Counted from the stretch's first letter, positions 51,516-61,420 are shown. The stretch is 64,000 nucleotides of DNA from Bradyrhizobium sp. 195 (GCF_023101665.1 NZ_CP082161.1:2976001-3040000); one strand, 5' to 3'. The notes: a model not told the origin generated them from the letters alone. Program-made: numbers and translations.

Positions 51516-54314
51516 ATGTCCCTCCAGACCATTCCATCCGATAGCGCGGAGCAGCGCCCCAACCGTCCCGAGGACGTTCAGGCAACGGAAGCGGAGACGC
51601 GGCTGCGGGACGATATCCGCTTGCTCGGGCGCATCCTCGGCGACACCGTGCGCGACCAGGAGGGCGCCGATGTGTTCGACCTGGTCGAGCGCATCCGGCA
51701 AACCTCGATCCGGTTCCACCGCGACGAGGACCGGCTTGCCCGCCGCGAGCTCGAGCAGATCCTGGACGGCATGTCGATCCCGGACACCCTGCGGATCGTG
51801 CGAGCCTTCAGCTATTTCTCGCACCTTGCCAACATCGCTGAGGACCACAACAACATCCGCCAGATGCGCGCACGCGGCGCCTCAAGGAGCGGCGGGGCAG
51901 GGGTGCTCGCGGGCACGCTGGCGAATGCCAAGAGTGCGGGCGTGAGCGCGTCGGAACTGCGGAAGTTCTTCAAGGACGCTCTCGTCAGCCCGGTGCTGAC
52001 GGCGCACCCGACCGAGGTCCGCCGCAAGAGCACCATGGACCGCGAGATGGAGGTCGCCAGCCTGCTCGACCGTCGCGAGCGCGTCGCGCTGACCGCGGAG
52101 GAGGCAGATGCCAGCGACGAGCAGCTTCGCCGCGAGGTGCTGACGCTGTGGCAGACCAATCTGCTCCGCCGGACTAAGCTCACGGTGCTCGACGAGGTCT
52201 CCAACGGCCTGTCGTTCTACGATTACACTTTTTTGCGCGAGGTGCCGCGCCTGGTCAACGCGCTGGAGGACCGGCTCGAGGAGGGCGGCGAGCAAGCGGC
52301 GGGCGAGCTCGCCTCGTTCCTGCGCATGGGCAGCTGGATCGGCGGCGACCGCGACGGCAATCCCTTCGTCACCGCCGACGTCATGCGCGGCACGCTGCGG
52401 CTGCAGTCGAGCCGGGTGATGCAGTTTTATCTCAACGAGCTGCACGTGCTCGGCTCGGAATTGTCGATCGCGGCGCATCTGGCCGACGTCTCCGAGGAGC
52501 TGCGTAACCTGGCGGAGCGCTCGCCGGATACCTCACCGCACCGGAGCGGCGAGCCTTATCGCCTCGCGGTGTCAGGCATCTATGCGCGCCTGACCGCGAC
52601 GGCGGAAATGCTCGAGGTCGAGATCACGCGCCGGCCGGTCGGCAAGGGCGCGCCTTACGGGAGCGTCAGGGAGCTGCAGGCCGATCTCGACGTGCTGCAC
52701 CGCTCGCTGATCTCCAACAATGCGCGAGTCATCGCGCGCGGCCGGCTGCGGCTGCTCCGGCGCGCGGTGGATTGCTTCGGTTTCCATCTCGCACGGCTCG
52801 ACATCCGCCAGAACTCGGCGGTGCACGAACGCACCATCGCCGAGCTGATGGATGCCGCCAATCCCGGCATGTCCTATCTCGCGCTCGGCGAAGACGCGCG
52901 CATCTCGCTGCTCACCAATGAATTGCGCTCGACGCGCGCGCTGGTCTCGCCATTCGTGAAGTACAGCGACGAGACCATGGGCGAGCTCAACGTGTTCCAT
53001 GCGGCCGCGGAGGCGCATGCCAAGTTCGGCTCGGACGCCATTCCCCAATGCATCATCTCGATGTGCAAGGGTATGTCCGACATGCTCGAGGTCGCGGTGC
53101 TCTTGAAGGAGGTCGGCCTCGTCCATCCCTCCGGCCGCAGCGCCATCAACATCGTGCCGCTGTTCGAGACCATCGAGGATCTGCAGGCATCATCCGGCAT
53201 CATGGACCGCATGCTGTCGCTGCACGATTACCGCCGCCTCGTCGACAGCCGCGGCAGCGTGCAGGAGGTCATGCTCGGCTATTCCGACAGCAACAAGGAT
53301 GGCGGCTTCGTCACCTCGGGCTGGGAGCTCTACAAGGCCGAGATCGGTCTCGTCGAGGTGTTCGAGCGCCACCACGTGCGGCTGCGCCTGTTCCACGGCC
53401 GCGGCGGTTCGGTCGGCCGCGGCGGCGGTCCGAGCTATGATGCCATCATCGCCCAGCCCGGCGGTGCGGTGAACGGCCAAATCCGGATCACCGAGCAGGG
53501 CGAGATCATCTCGTCGAAATATTCCAACGCCGAGGTCGGCCGCAACAATCTGGAAATCCTCGCCGCTGCGACGCTGGAAGCGAGCCTGCTCAATCCGCGC
53601 CAGAGCGCGCCGCGCCGCGAATATCTGACCGCGATGGATGAATTGTCGAACCTCGCCTTCAAAGCCTATCGCGGCCTCGTCTACGAGACTGACGGCTTCG
53701 TCGATTATTTCTGGTCATCGACCGTGATCAACGAGATCGCAACGCTCAACATCGGCAGCCGTCCGGCCTCGCGCAAGAAGACCCGTGCGATCGAGGATCT
53801 GCGTGCGATTCCCTGGGTGTTCTCGTGGGCACAATGCCGCCTGATGCTGCCGGGCTGGTACGGTTTCGGCAGCGCGGTCGAGCAGTGGATCGCGGATCAT
53901 CCCGACAAGGGCATGCCGTTCCTGAAAGAGCTGTACAAGGAATGGCCGTTCTTCCGCATGCTCTTGTCGAACATGGACATGGTGCTGGCGAAAAGCTCGA
54001 TCGCAATCGCCTCGCGCTATGCCGAGCTGGTGCCGGACGAAGCCCTGCGCGAAAAGATCTTCGGCCGCATCCGCCGCGAATGGCATTCCTGCATCGAGAC
54101 GCTGCTCGACATCATGGGCCAGGACCGGCTGCTGCAGGGCAATCCGCTGCTGGAGCGATCGGTCCGTCACCGCTTCCCCTATCTCGATCCGCTCAACCAC
54201 GTGCAGGTCGAACTGCTGAGGGAGCACCGCGCCCAGAACCCGGACGAGCAGGTGCTGCGCGGGATTCAGCTGACGATCAACGGGATCTCGGCGGGGTTGC
54301 GGAATACGGGGTAA
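51516..54314 (+). CDS. ppc: Phosphoenolpyruvate carboxylase
   Basis: 932 residues, normal length. It carboxylates phosphoenolpyruvate to oxaloacetate, replenishing the citric-acid cycle. Visible motifs: [13 protein letters not shown] (catalytic His, about residues 161-173), [16 protein letters not shown] (about 271-286), [20 protein letters not shown] (about 584-603, with the Lys) and [14 protein letters not shown] (about 627-640), and the C-terminal [14 protein letters not shown], which ends with the NTG found in the family. ATG 51516 follows GAAGAGGAG. It stands alone, bounded by the dispersed repeat and a family D element. Confidence 0.97.
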   Translation: MSLQTIPSDSAEQRPNRPEDVQATEAETRLRDDIRLLGRILGDTVRDQEGADVFDLVERIRQTSIRFHRDEDRLARRELEQILDGMSIPDTLRIVRAFSYFSHLANIAEDHNNIRQMRARGASRSGGAGVLAGTLANAKSAGVSASELRKFFKDALVSPVLTAHPTEVRRKSTMDREMEVASLLDRRERVALTAEEADASDEQLRREVLTLWQTNLLRRTKLTVLDEVSNGLSFYDYTFLREVPRLVNALEDRLEEGGEQAAGELASFLRMGSWIGGDRDGNPFVTADVMRGTLRLQSSRVMQFYLNELHVLGSELSIAAHLADVSEELRNLAERSPDTSPHRSGEPYRLAVSGIYARLTATAEMLEVEITRRPVGKGAPYGSVRELQADLDVLHRSLISNNARVIARGRLRLLRRAVDCFGFHLARLDIRQNSAVHERTIAELMDAANPGMSYLALGEDARISLLTNELRSTRALVSPFVKYSDETMGELNVFHAAAEAHAKFGSDAIPQCIISMCKGMSDMLEVAVLLKEVGLVHPSGRSAINIVPLFETIEDLQASSGIMDRMLSLHDYRRLVDSRGSVQEVMLGYSDSNKDGGFVTSGWELYKAEIGLVEVFERHHVRLRLFHGRGGSVGRGGGPSYDAIIAQPGGAVNGQIRITEQGEIISSKYSNAEVGRNNLEILAAATLEASLLNPRQSAPRREYLTAMDELSNLAFKAYRGLVYETDGFVDYFWSSTVINEIATLNIGSRPASRKKTRAIEDLRAIPWVFSWAQCRLMLPGWYGFGSAVEQWIADHPDKGMPFLKELYKEWPFFRMLLSNMDMVLAKSSIAIASRYAELVPDEALREKIFGRIRREWHSCIETLLDIMGQDRLLQGNPLLERSVRHRFPYLDPLNHVQVELLREHRAQNPDEQVLRGIQLTINGISAGLRNTG

Positions 54315-54319
54315 TCTCA

Positions 54320-54409
54320 CACCGTCGTTCCGGGGCGATGCGAAGCATCGAACCCGGAACCTCGAGATTCCGGGTTCGGCTCTACGAGCCGCCCCGGAAT
54401 GACGGTGTA
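54320..54409. repeat. Intergenic palindromic repeat, family D copy 3
   Basis: CACCGTCGTTCCGGGGCG and GCCCCGGAATGACGGTGTAG arms with inner GGAACCTCGA / TCGAGATTCCGG. It lies between convergent ppc and the SMP-30 gene, ending five bases before the latter's stop, and may end both transcripts. Confidence 0.88.
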
Positions 54410-54414
54410 GACCC

Positions 54415-55533
54415 TCAACAGAAATGCGCGCCCTGCGTCTCCACATAGACCGCATAGAGCGACTGGCTCGCGGTCATGAACAGGCGGTTGCGCTTCTTGC
54501 CGCCGAAGCAGACATTGGCGCAGGTCTCGGGCAAGAGGATCTGCCCGATGCGCGCGCCGTCGTTTGGCGCGAACACCTGCACGCCGTCATAGCCGGGTCC
54601 GACCCAGCCGGCGCCGACCCAGATGTTGCCGTCGGTGTCGACGCGCAGGCCATCGGGGAAGCCCGACTTGCCCTCGAGCTTCATGTCGATCAGCTTCTTC
54701 GGGTTCGACAGTTTTGCTCCGTCGATGTCGTAGGACCACACCACGTTCTCGGCTTGCGGATAATGCGTGATGCCGGTGTCGCAGACATAGAGCTTCTTGT
54801 AGTCGTGGCTGAAGGCGATGCCGTTCGGCTTGAACGGCTCGTCTGCGACCTTCGCGACCTGCCCGGTCTGGGTGTCCAGGCGATAGACCGCCTCCTTCTG
54901 GTGGGGCTGCAGCGAGCCGGTATTGGCAAGCTTGCCCTCGTAGATGCTGATCGCGCCATAGCCGGGATCGGTGAACCAGATCGCCTTGTCGTTGGGATGC
55001 ATCACCATGTCATTCGGCCCGTTCAGCGGCTTGCCATTGGCCTGCTCGGCCAGCGTCGTGATCGAGCCGTCATGCTCGTAGCGGACAAGGCGCGTGCGCT
55101 CGGCGGTGAGCTGGCGTCCCTCGGTGTCGAACGAATTGCCGTTGGCCTCGTTCGACGGCTTGTGGAACTGCTCGGAGATGTGGCCGTCGTCGTCGAGATA
55201 GCGAAGCTGCCGGTTGGCCGGGATGTCGCTCCAGACGAGATATTGTCCCTGCGCATTCCATGCCGGCCCCTCCGCCCAGAGGCAGCCGGTGTAGAGCCGC
55301 TTGATCGCGGTGTTGCCGACCTTGGCCTTGAAGCGCTTGGGATCGATGGCGACGATGTCGGGGTCGGGATAGCGCTGCGGCTCGGCATTGGCGCCGAAGT
55401 CGCGGGCGTCGGCTCGCGAGGCGAGCATGGCCGATGCCGCGACGGTCGCCGCGCCCTTGAGGAGCGTACGGCGGCCGAGACCGCCACGCTCGCTTGCAGT
55501 CGTGTCGTCGGAGTTGGTCAGTATTCTTGTCAT
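54415..55533 (-). CDS. Secreted SMP-30/gluconolactonase-family protein (Tat signal)
   Basis: 372 residues. N-terminal twin-arginine export signal (GRRTLLKGAATVAASAMLAS, cleavage near ADA at about 43), then a six-bladed beta-propeller of the SMP-30 family: WAEGPAWNAQGQYLVWSDI (about 85-103), GNSFDTEGRQL, NGPNDMVMHPNDKAIWFTDP (about 170-189), KPNGIAFSHDYKKLYVCD (about 234-251), PDGLRVDTDGNIWVG (about 285-299). Asn and Asp metal ligands are in place. Family members are calcium-dependent lactonases; the periplasmic substrate is unknown. ATG 55533 is used (MTRILTNSD). Confidence 0.87.
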   Translation of the reverse strand: MTRILTNSDDTTASERGGLGRRTLLKGAATVAASAMLASRADARDFGANAEPQRYPDPDIVAIDPKRFKAKVGNTAIKRLYTGCLWAEGPAWNAQGQYLVWSDIPANRQLRYLDDDGHISEQFHKPSNEANGNSFDTEGRQLTAERTRLVRYEHDGSITTLAEQANGKPLNGPNDMVMHPNDKAIWFTDPGYGAISIYEGKLANTGSLQPHQKEAVYRLDTQTGQVAKVADEPFKPNGIAFSHDYKKLYVCDTGITHYPQAENVVWSYDIDGAKLSNPKKLIDMKLEGKSGFPDGLRVDTDGNIWVGAGWVGPGYDGVQVFAPNDGARIGQILLPETCANVCFGGKKRNRLFMTASQSLYAVYVETQGAHFC

Positions 55534-55657
55534 GGTTTCCTCCCAAGATTGGGAGGCCACCATTCGCGTGCAATCAGGCGCAAACCGGGGCGATCTCCGG
55601 ACATAGACAACCGGAGATCGCAGGGCAGGAATGCCTGAAATGCGGCTGGATGGGTCC

Positions 55658-56572
55658 TTACACGGGATCCCAGGGAAAGATATCGGCGGAGCGGTCGAGC
55701 TTGTAGAACGAGCCCTTCAGCGCCGGCATACCGTGTTCCGCGATCGATTGCGGTGTCCAGCCTTCGCTTCGGTGCACGGAGCGCAGCGGACGATTCTGGC
55801 TGAACAGGAACAGTTCGTTCATGCGCGCGCCAAAAATCTGGCCCGAGACGTCCTTGGCGGCGTCGGAGAGCAGATAGGCGCAGATCGGCGCGATCTTCTC
55901 CGGTCCCATCTGCTTGATCTTTTCGACGCGCGCCTTCTCGGCTTCGGTCTCGGTCGGGATGGTGCCGATCATGCGCGTCCAGGCGAACGGCGAGACGCAG
56001 TTGGAGCGGACGTTGAAGCGGCCCATGTCGAGCGCGATCGATTTGGAGAGCCCGATGATGCCGAGCTTGGCGGCAGCGTAATTGGCCTGGCCAAAGTTGC
56101 CGATCAGGCCCGAGGTCGAGGTGAAGTGCACGAAGGAGCCGCTCTCCTGCTCGCGGAAGATGCGCGCGGCGGCGTGGCTGACGTAGAACGAGCCCATCAG
56201 ATGGACCTTGATGACGGCCTCGAACGCCTCCACGCTCATCTTGTGGAAGATCATGTCGCGCAAGATGCCGGCATTGTTGACGACACCGTCGAGCCGGCCG
56301 AAATGATCGGTCGCGGTCTTCACGATCTTGCTCGCCGGAATCGCCTCTGCGACGCTTTCGAAATTGGCGACCGCGGTGCCGCCGCGCTTCTTGATCTCCT
56401 CGACGACTTCCTCGGCCGGTGCAGCATTCGAGCCGGCGCCGTCGGAGGCGCCACCGGGATCGTTGACCACGACCTTGGCGCCTTCCGCCGCACAGAGCAG
56501 CGCGATCTCGCGCCCGATGCCGCGGCCTGCGCCGGTGACGATGATGACCTTGTCTTGCAGTGATTTGCTCAT
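55658..56572 (-). CDS. SDR-family 3-hydroxyacyl-CoA dehydrogenase (17beta-HSD4 N-domain-like)
   Basis: 304 residues resembling the dehydrogenase domain of peroxisomal multifunctional enzyme type 2: VTGAGRGIGREIALL (about 13-27), VVVNDPGG (about 37-44), VNNAGILRDMIFHKM (about 98-112), FTSTSGLIGNFGQANYAAAK (Ser and YxxxK intact) and FAWTRM. It oxidises 3-hydroxyacyl-CoA chains, possibly branched or steroid-type. It lies 5 bases after the thiolase-like gene, in one leftward operon (DUF35, thiolase, SDR). Confidence 0.87.
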   Translation of the reverse strand: MSKSLQDKVIIVTGAGRGIGREIALLCAAEGAKVVVNDPGGASDGAGSNAAPAEEVVEEIKKRGGTAVANFESVAEAIPASKIVKTATDHFGRLDGVVNNAGILRDMIFHKMSVEAFEAVIKVHLMGSFYVSHAAARIFREQESGSFVHFTSTSGLIGNFGQANYAAAKLGIIGLSKSIALDMGRFNVRSNCVSPFAWTRMIGTIPTETEAEKARVEKIKQMGPEKIAPICAYLLSDAAKDVSGQIFGARMNELFLFSQNRPLRSVHRSEGWTPQSIAEHGMPALKGSFYKLDRSADIFPWDPV

Positions 56573-56577
56573 GTGGA

Positions 56578-57717
56578 TTACCTCTCGTTCGTAAACACGA
56601 TCGTGCCACTCGCGGCGAACATGCCGCCGACGCCGTGACACACCGAAATCTTCGCATTCGGCACCTGTGCCGGCGCGATGCCGCGCATCTGGCGCACGCT
56701 CTCCTGCAGCGCGTACATGCCGTACATGCCGGAATGCATGTAGCTCAATCCGCCGCCATTGGTGTTGAGCGGCAGCTTGGCGCCGGGGCGCGTGTTGCCA
56801 TCCGCGATGAACTTGCCGGTCTCCTCATATGGCATGAAACCGAGATCGCCGAGGCCGAACAGCGGCAGATGCGCGAACGCGTCGTAGATCATGAGATGGT
56901 CGACATCCCCGTGCGCGATGCCGGCCTCCTTGAACGCGAGCGGCCCGGCGGTCTTGAACGCGCGCGACGAATTGAAGGTCTCCATCTGGCTGACCATCGG
57001 CGTCTCCACGCTCTCGCCGGTGCCCATGATGTAGACGGGCTTGCGCGGAAAATCCCTGGCGCGGTCGGCCGAGGTCAGGATCAGCGCACCGCCGCCGTCG
57101 GTGACGAGGCAGCACTGCAACAGACGAAACGGATAGGCGATCATGCGCGAGTTGAGCACGTCGGCGACGGTGATCGGGTCCTTCATCATCGCGCGCGGAT
57201 TCTTCGCCGCCCATTCCCGCTGCACCACGGCGACCGAGGCCAGCTGCTCGTGCGTGATGCCGTAGGTCTTCATGAAGCGCAGCACGGGAATCGGAAACAT
57301 GCTTGGCGGACCATTGACGCCGTAGGGCGCCTCGAACTGGCCGTTGAGGCTGTCCGCCGGCGTCGCGCGCGGCAGCTTGCCGATCATCGACTTGCCGCTC
57401 TCGGCATGCGTGATCAGCACGGTCTTGCACAGGCCGGCCTCGATCGCTGCGGCCGCATGGCGGACGTGCAGCATGAACGAGCAGCCGCCGACCGAGGTGC
57501 CGTCCACCCAGGTCGGCTTGACGCCGAGATAATGGCAGACCTGCTGCGGCGTTTCGACCGCGGTGGCAAAGCCGTCGATGTCGGAGAGTTTCAGCCCGGC
57601 GTCTGCAATGGCATTGAGCGCCGCGTCCGCGTGAAGCTGGAGCTGCGAGGCGTTGGGGATGATTCCAAGCTCGGTGGTCTCGGCCGCGCCGACAACGGCA
57701 ACCTGGTTGCTACGCAT
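56578..57717 (-). CDS. Thiolase-superfamily protein, SCP2/Ltp2-type, nucleophile Cys replaced
   Basis: 379 residues of the acetyl-CoA acetyltransferase/SCP-x fold: VAVVGAAETTELG start, THAESGKS, LVTDGGGALILTSADRAR (about 206-223), NTNGGGLSYMHSGMYGMYAL and the end VCHGVGGMFAASGTIVF. At the Cys nucleophile (NxCxTGS) it has GTSVGGCS, that is Ser for Cys. The gene after it upstream encodes a DUF35 protein 3 bases away. Thiolase-fold/DUF35 pairs of this kind include the Ltp2-ChsH2 retro-aldolase of steroid side-chain breakdown, so an aldolase activity is a serious alternative to thiolysis. Substrate unknown. Confidence 0.85.
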   Translation of the reverse strand: MRSNQVAVVGAAETTELGIIPNASQLQLHADAALNAIADAGLKLSDIDGFATAVETPQQVCHYLGVKPTWVDGTSVGGCSFMLHVRHAAAAIEAGLCKTVLITHAESGKSMIGKLPRATPADSLNGQFEAPYGVNGPPSMFPIPVLRFMKTYGITHEQLASVAVVQREWAAKNPRAMMKDPITVADVLNSRMIAYPFRLLQCCLVTDGGGALILTSADRARDFPRKPVYIMGTGESVETPMVSQMETFNSSRAFKTAGPLAFKEAGIAHGDVDHLMIYDAFAHLPLFGLGDLGFMPYEETGKFIADGNTRPGAKLPLNTNGGGLSYMHSGMYGMYALQESVRQMRGIAPAQVPNAKISVCHGVGGMFAASGTIVFTNER

Positions 57718-57720
57718 GAC

Positions 57721-58134
57721 CTACGCTTTCGCCGGACGGAAGACGGGGAGGGTGATCTTGTCGTCGAGCGCCTGGAAAGCGACCTCGAGCTTCATGTCGA
57801 GCTCGAGCGCTTCCGGCGTCTGTGGGCAATCGATGACGTTGCTCATCATCCGCGGGCCCTCGTCGAGCTCGACCACCGCGATCGCATAAGGCGGCGTGAA
57901 GCCGGGCGCGGCGGGACGATGGTTGATCACGTAGCTGTAGAGGAAGCCCTTGCCGCTCGCCTTGAAGACCGAAACCTTGCGCGAGGCGCAGGACGGGCAG
58001 AACGGGCGCGGCGGGAAGTAGACATGCGCGCAGGCGTCGCAGCGTTGCAGGCGCAATTCGCCCGCCTTCGTGCCGTCCCAGAAATGCTGGGTCTCCGGCG
58101 TCGGTTTCGGTCGCGCGCGCTGCGGTTCGGCCAT
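57721..58134 (-). CDS. DUF35/Zn-ribbon OB-fold protein, partner of thiolase-like protein
   Basis: 137 residues: N-terminal helix with TPETQHFWDGTKAGELRLQR, a zinc ribbon CDACAHVYFPPRPFCPSC (about 33-50), then an OB-fold (GKGFLYSYVINHRPAAPGF, AIAVVELDEGPRMMSNV). DUF35 proteins act as obligate partners of thiolase-fold enzymes, completing the acyl-CoA site. First gene of the operon with the thiolase-like and SDR genes, 3 bases before the former. Divergent from the amidase at 58312. Confidence 0.9.
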   Translation of the reverse strand: MAEPQRARPKPTPETQHFWDGTKAGELRLQRCDACAHVYFPPRPFCPSCASRKVSVFKASGKGFLYSYVINHRPAAPGFTPPYAIAVVELDEGPRMMSNVIDCPQTPEALELDMKLEVAFQALDDKITLPVFRPAKA

Positions 58135-58311
58135 CTCGGCGGCTCCTCCAGGAGACAGGCTTCACGCCTGCCTGTTTCGATCTTGATGCGACAATCGACC
58201 ATGGTGCGTCAACGGTCCAGCAATACGCATGCATGCCATCATGCGCACAATGCTTGTGTCGAACTGAGGCAGCGCTATAGATTGCGCGCGACAATATTCC
58301 GTGAGACAGAC

Positions 58312-59661
58312 ATGCCCGATTTTCCGACACTGGCGAGGCTCGCCGAGGACCTCGAAAGCGGCCGCACCACCGCCCGCAAGCTGGTCGAGGCCTGCATCGC
58401 CAGGATCGCCGATCCCGCCGGCGAAGGCCAGCGTACCTTCATCCATGTCGACAAGGACGCAGCGCTTGCGGCCGCCGACGCGATGGACGGCCTACGGAAG
58501 GCCAAGGCGGCGCCGTCGCGCTACGCCGGCATCCCGATCTCGATCAAGGATCTGTTCGACATCAAGGGCCAGGTGACGCGCGCCGGCTCGCGCGCGCTCG
58601 ACGATTCCCCACCGGCCGAGCAGGATGCCGCGACGGTAGCGCGCTTGCGCAAGGCCGGGTTCGTCGTGATCGGGCGCACCAACATGACCGAGTTCGCCTA
58701 TTCCGGCATCGGCATCAATCCGCATTACGGCACGCCGAAGGGTGTCTGGAACCGGGCCGCGGGCCATGTGCCGGGCGGCTCCTCCTCGGGTGCTGCGGTC
58801 TCCGTGCTCGATGGTATGGCGCACGGCGCGCTCGGCACCGACACCGGCGGCTCCTGCCGGATTCCTGCCGCTTATAACGGCATCGTCGGCTACAAGCCGA
58901 CGCAGCGGCGCGTGCCGCTCGATGGCTCCGTGCCGCTGTCGTTCTCGCTCGACAGCATCGGGCCGCTGGCGCGATCGGTCAGCTGCTGTGCCATTCTCGA
59001 CGCGGTGCTCGCGAACGAGCCGATCGCCCCGCTGAAGCCGCGGCCGATCCAGGGCATGCGGCTCGCGGTGCCGACCACGATCGCGCTGGACGAGCTCGAC
59101 GCAGAGGTGGCCGAGACGTTCGAACGCGCCCTGAAGACGCTGTCCGATCATGGCGCCATCATCGAGCGCATCGAGATGGCGGAGTTCCACGACATCGGTC
59201 CGATGAACGCCAAAGGCGGCTTTGCCGCGTCCGAGAGCTACGCCTGGCATCGCTATCTCCTCACCGCGAAGGGCGACGTCTACGATCCCAGAGTCTCCGT
59301 GCGGATCATGCGCGGCGAGGCGCAGAGCGCGGCCGATTACATCGATCTCCTCAACGAGCGCCGCTCGCTGATCGCCCGCGTCAATGCGCACATCGCGCCC
59401 TATGATGCGCTGGTGCTGCCGACCACCGCCAACACGCCGCCGAAGATCGCCGACCTCGCCAACGACAAGGCATTCACCAAAGAGAACCTGCGGGCGCTGC
59501 GCAACTGCACCCTGATCAACATGATCGACGGTTGCGCCATCTCGATCCCTGCGCATCGCCAGGGCGATGTTCCCGTCGGCCTGATGCTGGCGGGCGCCGG
59601 CGGATCGGACCACCGCATTTTCGAACTTGCTGCCGGCATGGAGGCCGTCATTCGTGTTTGA
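58312..59661 (+). CDS. Amidase signature family amidohydrolase
   Basis: 449 residues with the full catalytic set: Lys in PISIKDLFDIKG (about residue 79), cis-Ser in GGSSSGAAVS (about 157) and nucleophile Ser in GTDTGGSCRIPAAYNG (about 181). It hydrolyses a carboxamide, substrate unknown. ATG 58312; the frame is open for 1.7 kb further upstream across two oppositely directed genes, which is a coincidence of GC-rich sequence. The DUF2848 gene starts inside its last codons, indicating coupling. It shares only family features with the amidase at 1809. Confidence 0.9.
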   Translation: MPDFPTLARLAEDLESGRTTARKLVEACIARIADPAGEGQRTFIHVDKDAALAAADAMDGLRKAKAAPSRYAGIPISIKDLFDIKGQVTRAGSRALDDSPPAEQDAATVARLRKAGFVVIGRTNMTEFAYSGIGINPHYGTPKGVWNRAAGHVPGGSSSGAAVSVLDGMAHGALGTDTGGSCRIPAAYNGIVGYKPTQRRVPLDGSVPLSFSLDSIGPLARSVSCCAILDAVLANEPIAPLKPRPIQGMRLAVPTTIALDELDAEVAETFERALKTLSDHGAIIERIEMAEFHDIGPMNAKGGFAASESYAWHRYLLTAKGDVYDPRVSVRIMRGEAQSAADYIDLLNERRSLIARVNAHIAPYDALVLPTTANTPPKIADLANDKAFTKENLRALRNCTLINMIDGCAISIPAHRQGDVPVGLMLAGAGGSDHRIFELAAGMEAVIRV

Positions 59662-60340
59662 CCTCACTTTCACCGTCGACGCCCAGGACACCACCACGCC
59701 GCTGACCTTGGCGATCGATCAGATGGTCATCGCCGGCTGGACCGGCCGCGATCCCGTCGCGCGCGACAAGCACATCAAAGAGCTGCAGGAGATGGGCATC
59801 GCCCCGCCGGCCTCGACGCCGATCTATTACCGCGCTTCGGCGCGGCGGCTGACCCAGGAAGGCAGCATCGAATGCACCGGCGGCGATTCCTCCGGAGAGG
59901 TCGAGTTCGTGCTGATCGGCTGGCAGGGCCGCGTTTTCGTCGGCTGCGGATCCGACCACACCGACCGCAAGGTCGAGGCCTACAGCGTCACGGTCTCGAA
60001 GCAGATGTGCGACAAGCCGATCGCCTCGACGCTGTGGGAGCTGGAAGACGTCATCGGCCACTGGGACAAGATGATCCTGCGCTCCTGGGCCACGATCAAG
60101 GGCGAGCGCGTGCTCTACCAGGAGGGCACGCTGGACGCGATGCTGCCGGTTGCTGACCTCGTTGCACGCAGCTTTCCGGGCGGGAAGCTGCCCGACGGCT
60201 GCGCCATGTTCGGCGGCACCTTCGCCGCCAAGGGCGGCATCCGCCCCGCGGAGCGCTTCGACTTCGAGCTTGAGGACCCCGTGCTGAAACGCACGATCAG
60301 GCACGGCTACGACGTGGTGACGCTGCCGGTGCGGGGCTAA
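59654..60340 (+). CDS. DUF2848 family protein
   Basis: 228 residues beginning FDLTFTVDAQ from a GTG at 59654 that overlaps the amidase stop by eight bases, with GGAGG upstream. Typical parts are VIAGWTGRDPVARDKHIKEL (about 26-45), GCGSDHTDRKVEAYSV (about 99-114, conserved His/Asp) and LWELEDVIGHWDKMILRSW. DUF2848 is often linked with amidases and resembles fumarylacetoacetate-hydrolase-like proteins; its reaction is not established to my knowledge. Probable joint pathway with the amidase. Confidence 0.84.
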   Translation: MFDLTFTVDAQDTTTPLTLAIDQMVIAGWTGRDPVARDKHIKELQEMGIAPPASTPIYYRASARRLTQEGSIECTGGDSSGEVEFVLIGWQGRVFVGCGSDHTDRKVEAYSVTVSKQMCDKPIASTLWELEDVIGHWDKMILRSWATIKGERVLYQEGTLDAMLPVADLVARSFPGGKLPDGCAMFGGTFAAKGGIRPAERFDFELEDPVLKRTIRHGYDVVTLPVRG

Positions 60341-60392
60341 CTGCCTCCACACCAGGAGCGGTGGTGGGATAGCTGGCCCAAAGCGACGGTCC

Positions 60393-60490
60393 CGTAGGGT
60401 GGGCAAAGGCGCCCTTGCGCCGTGCCCAAGATCTCTCTACGCAATCGGCAGAACGTGGGCACGTCGCTTCGCGCCTTTGCCCACCCTACG
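60393..60490. repeat. Intergenic palindromic repeat, family B copy 6
   Basis: B element with CGTAGGGTGGGCAAAGGCGC and CTTTGCCCACCCTACG arms. With the C element that follows it takes up most of the 324-base gap 60341-60664; nothing else is recognisable there. Confidence 0.9.
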
Positions 60491-60523
60491 AGATCTCTCT
60501 GCCGGTGGGGGTTGATCTCTCCA

Positions 60524-60606
60524 CGTCATTGCGATGAGCCCTCGCGACGAAGCAATCCAGGCTGGTTCCGCGGAGAAGATTGCTTCGCTGCGCTCGCAAT
60601 GACGGG
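60524..60606. repeat. Intergenic palindromic repeat, family C copy 3
   Basis: CGTCATTGCGATGAGCC and GCGCTCGCAATGACGG arms, with GAAGCAATCC / GATTGCTTCG inside. It lies in the leader region of the 2OG oxygenase gene. Confidence 0.87.
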
Positions 60607-60664
60607 GAGATAGTCATCGGAAATCGGGTGGCGGCGTGAACTCCGGGCTGCAAGGGTAATTGCC

Positions 60665-61411
60665 ATGACAATGACCGCACGCAAATCGCCTCAAACGCCA
60701 TCCCCCGATCTCGCCGCCCATGTCGACACCCTCGACTGGCCCCAAGTCACCGCCGAACTCGACACCCAGGGCTGCGCCATCCTGAAGGGCCTGCTGACGC
60801 CGGACCAATGCCGCGCCGTCGCCGCGCTCTATCCTGACGACACGCACTTCCGCAGCCGCATCGTCATGGGCCGTCACGGCTTCGGCCGCGGCGAATACAA
60901 ATACTTCTCGTATCCGCTGCCTGATCTGATCGCGCAGCTGCGGCCGGCGCTCTATGCGCACCTGCAGGGCGTCGCCAACCGCTGGAACGAGACGATGGGC
61001 ATCGACATCAGCTATCCCACCGCGCACGCCGCCTTCCTCAAGCGCTGCCACGAGGCGGGGCAGGCGCGGCCGACGCCGCTGCTGTTGCAGTATGAAGCCG
61101 GCGACTTCAACTGCCTGCACCAGGACCTCTATGGCGAGCACGTGTTCCCGCTCCAGGTCGCGATCCTCCTCTCCGAGCCCGGGCGCGATTTCACCGGCGG
61201 CGAGTTCGTGCTGACCGAGCAGCGCCCGCGCATGCAGTCCCGCGCCGAGGTCGTGCCGCTGGCGCAGGGCGACGCGGTCGCGTTCGCCGTGCATCACCGC
61301 CCGGTGCAGGGGACACGCGGCAGCTATCGCGTTAACATGCGCCATGGCGTCAGCCGGATCAGGTCCGGCCAGCGCCACACGCTGGGTGTGATCTTCCATG
61401 ATGCCAAATGA
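60665..61411 (+). CDS. 2-oxoglutarate/Fe(II)-dependent oxygenase (prolyl-hydroxylase-like)
   Basis: 248 residues. The double-stranded beta-helix iron site is visible: HxD in CLHQDLYGEHVF (about residues 149-160) and the distal His in FAVHHRPVQGTRGSYRVNMR with the 2-oxoglutarate-binding Arg region (about 206-225). It begins MTMTARK at ATG 60665, with a second ATG at 60671. Family members hydroxylate protein or small-molecule targets. The alkB gene follows after 9 bases, so the two are likely co-transcribed, which hints at a nucleic-acid or damage-related target. Confidence 0.85.
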   Translation: MTMTARKSPQTPSPDLAAHVDTLDWPQVTAELDTQGCAILKGLLTPDQCRAVAALYPDDTHFRSRIVMGRHGFGRGEYKYFSYPLPDLIAQLRPALYAHLQGVANRWNETMGIDISYPTAHAAFLKRCHEAGQARPTPLLLQYEAGDFNCLHQDLYGEHVFPLQVAILLSEPGRDFTGGEFVLTEQRPRMQSRAEVVPLAQGDAVAFAVHHRPVQGTRGSYRVNMRHGVSRIRSGQRHTLGVIFHDAK

Positions 61412-61420
61412 GCGCAGGCC

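Noticed and set aside
56560..58311. Open frame of about 580 residues running upstream of the 58312 amidase
   Set aside because: It lies opposite the thiolase-like and DUF35 genes, whose motifs are clear, and its composition (Arg, Ala, Asp rich) is typical of antisense frames in GC-rich DNA.
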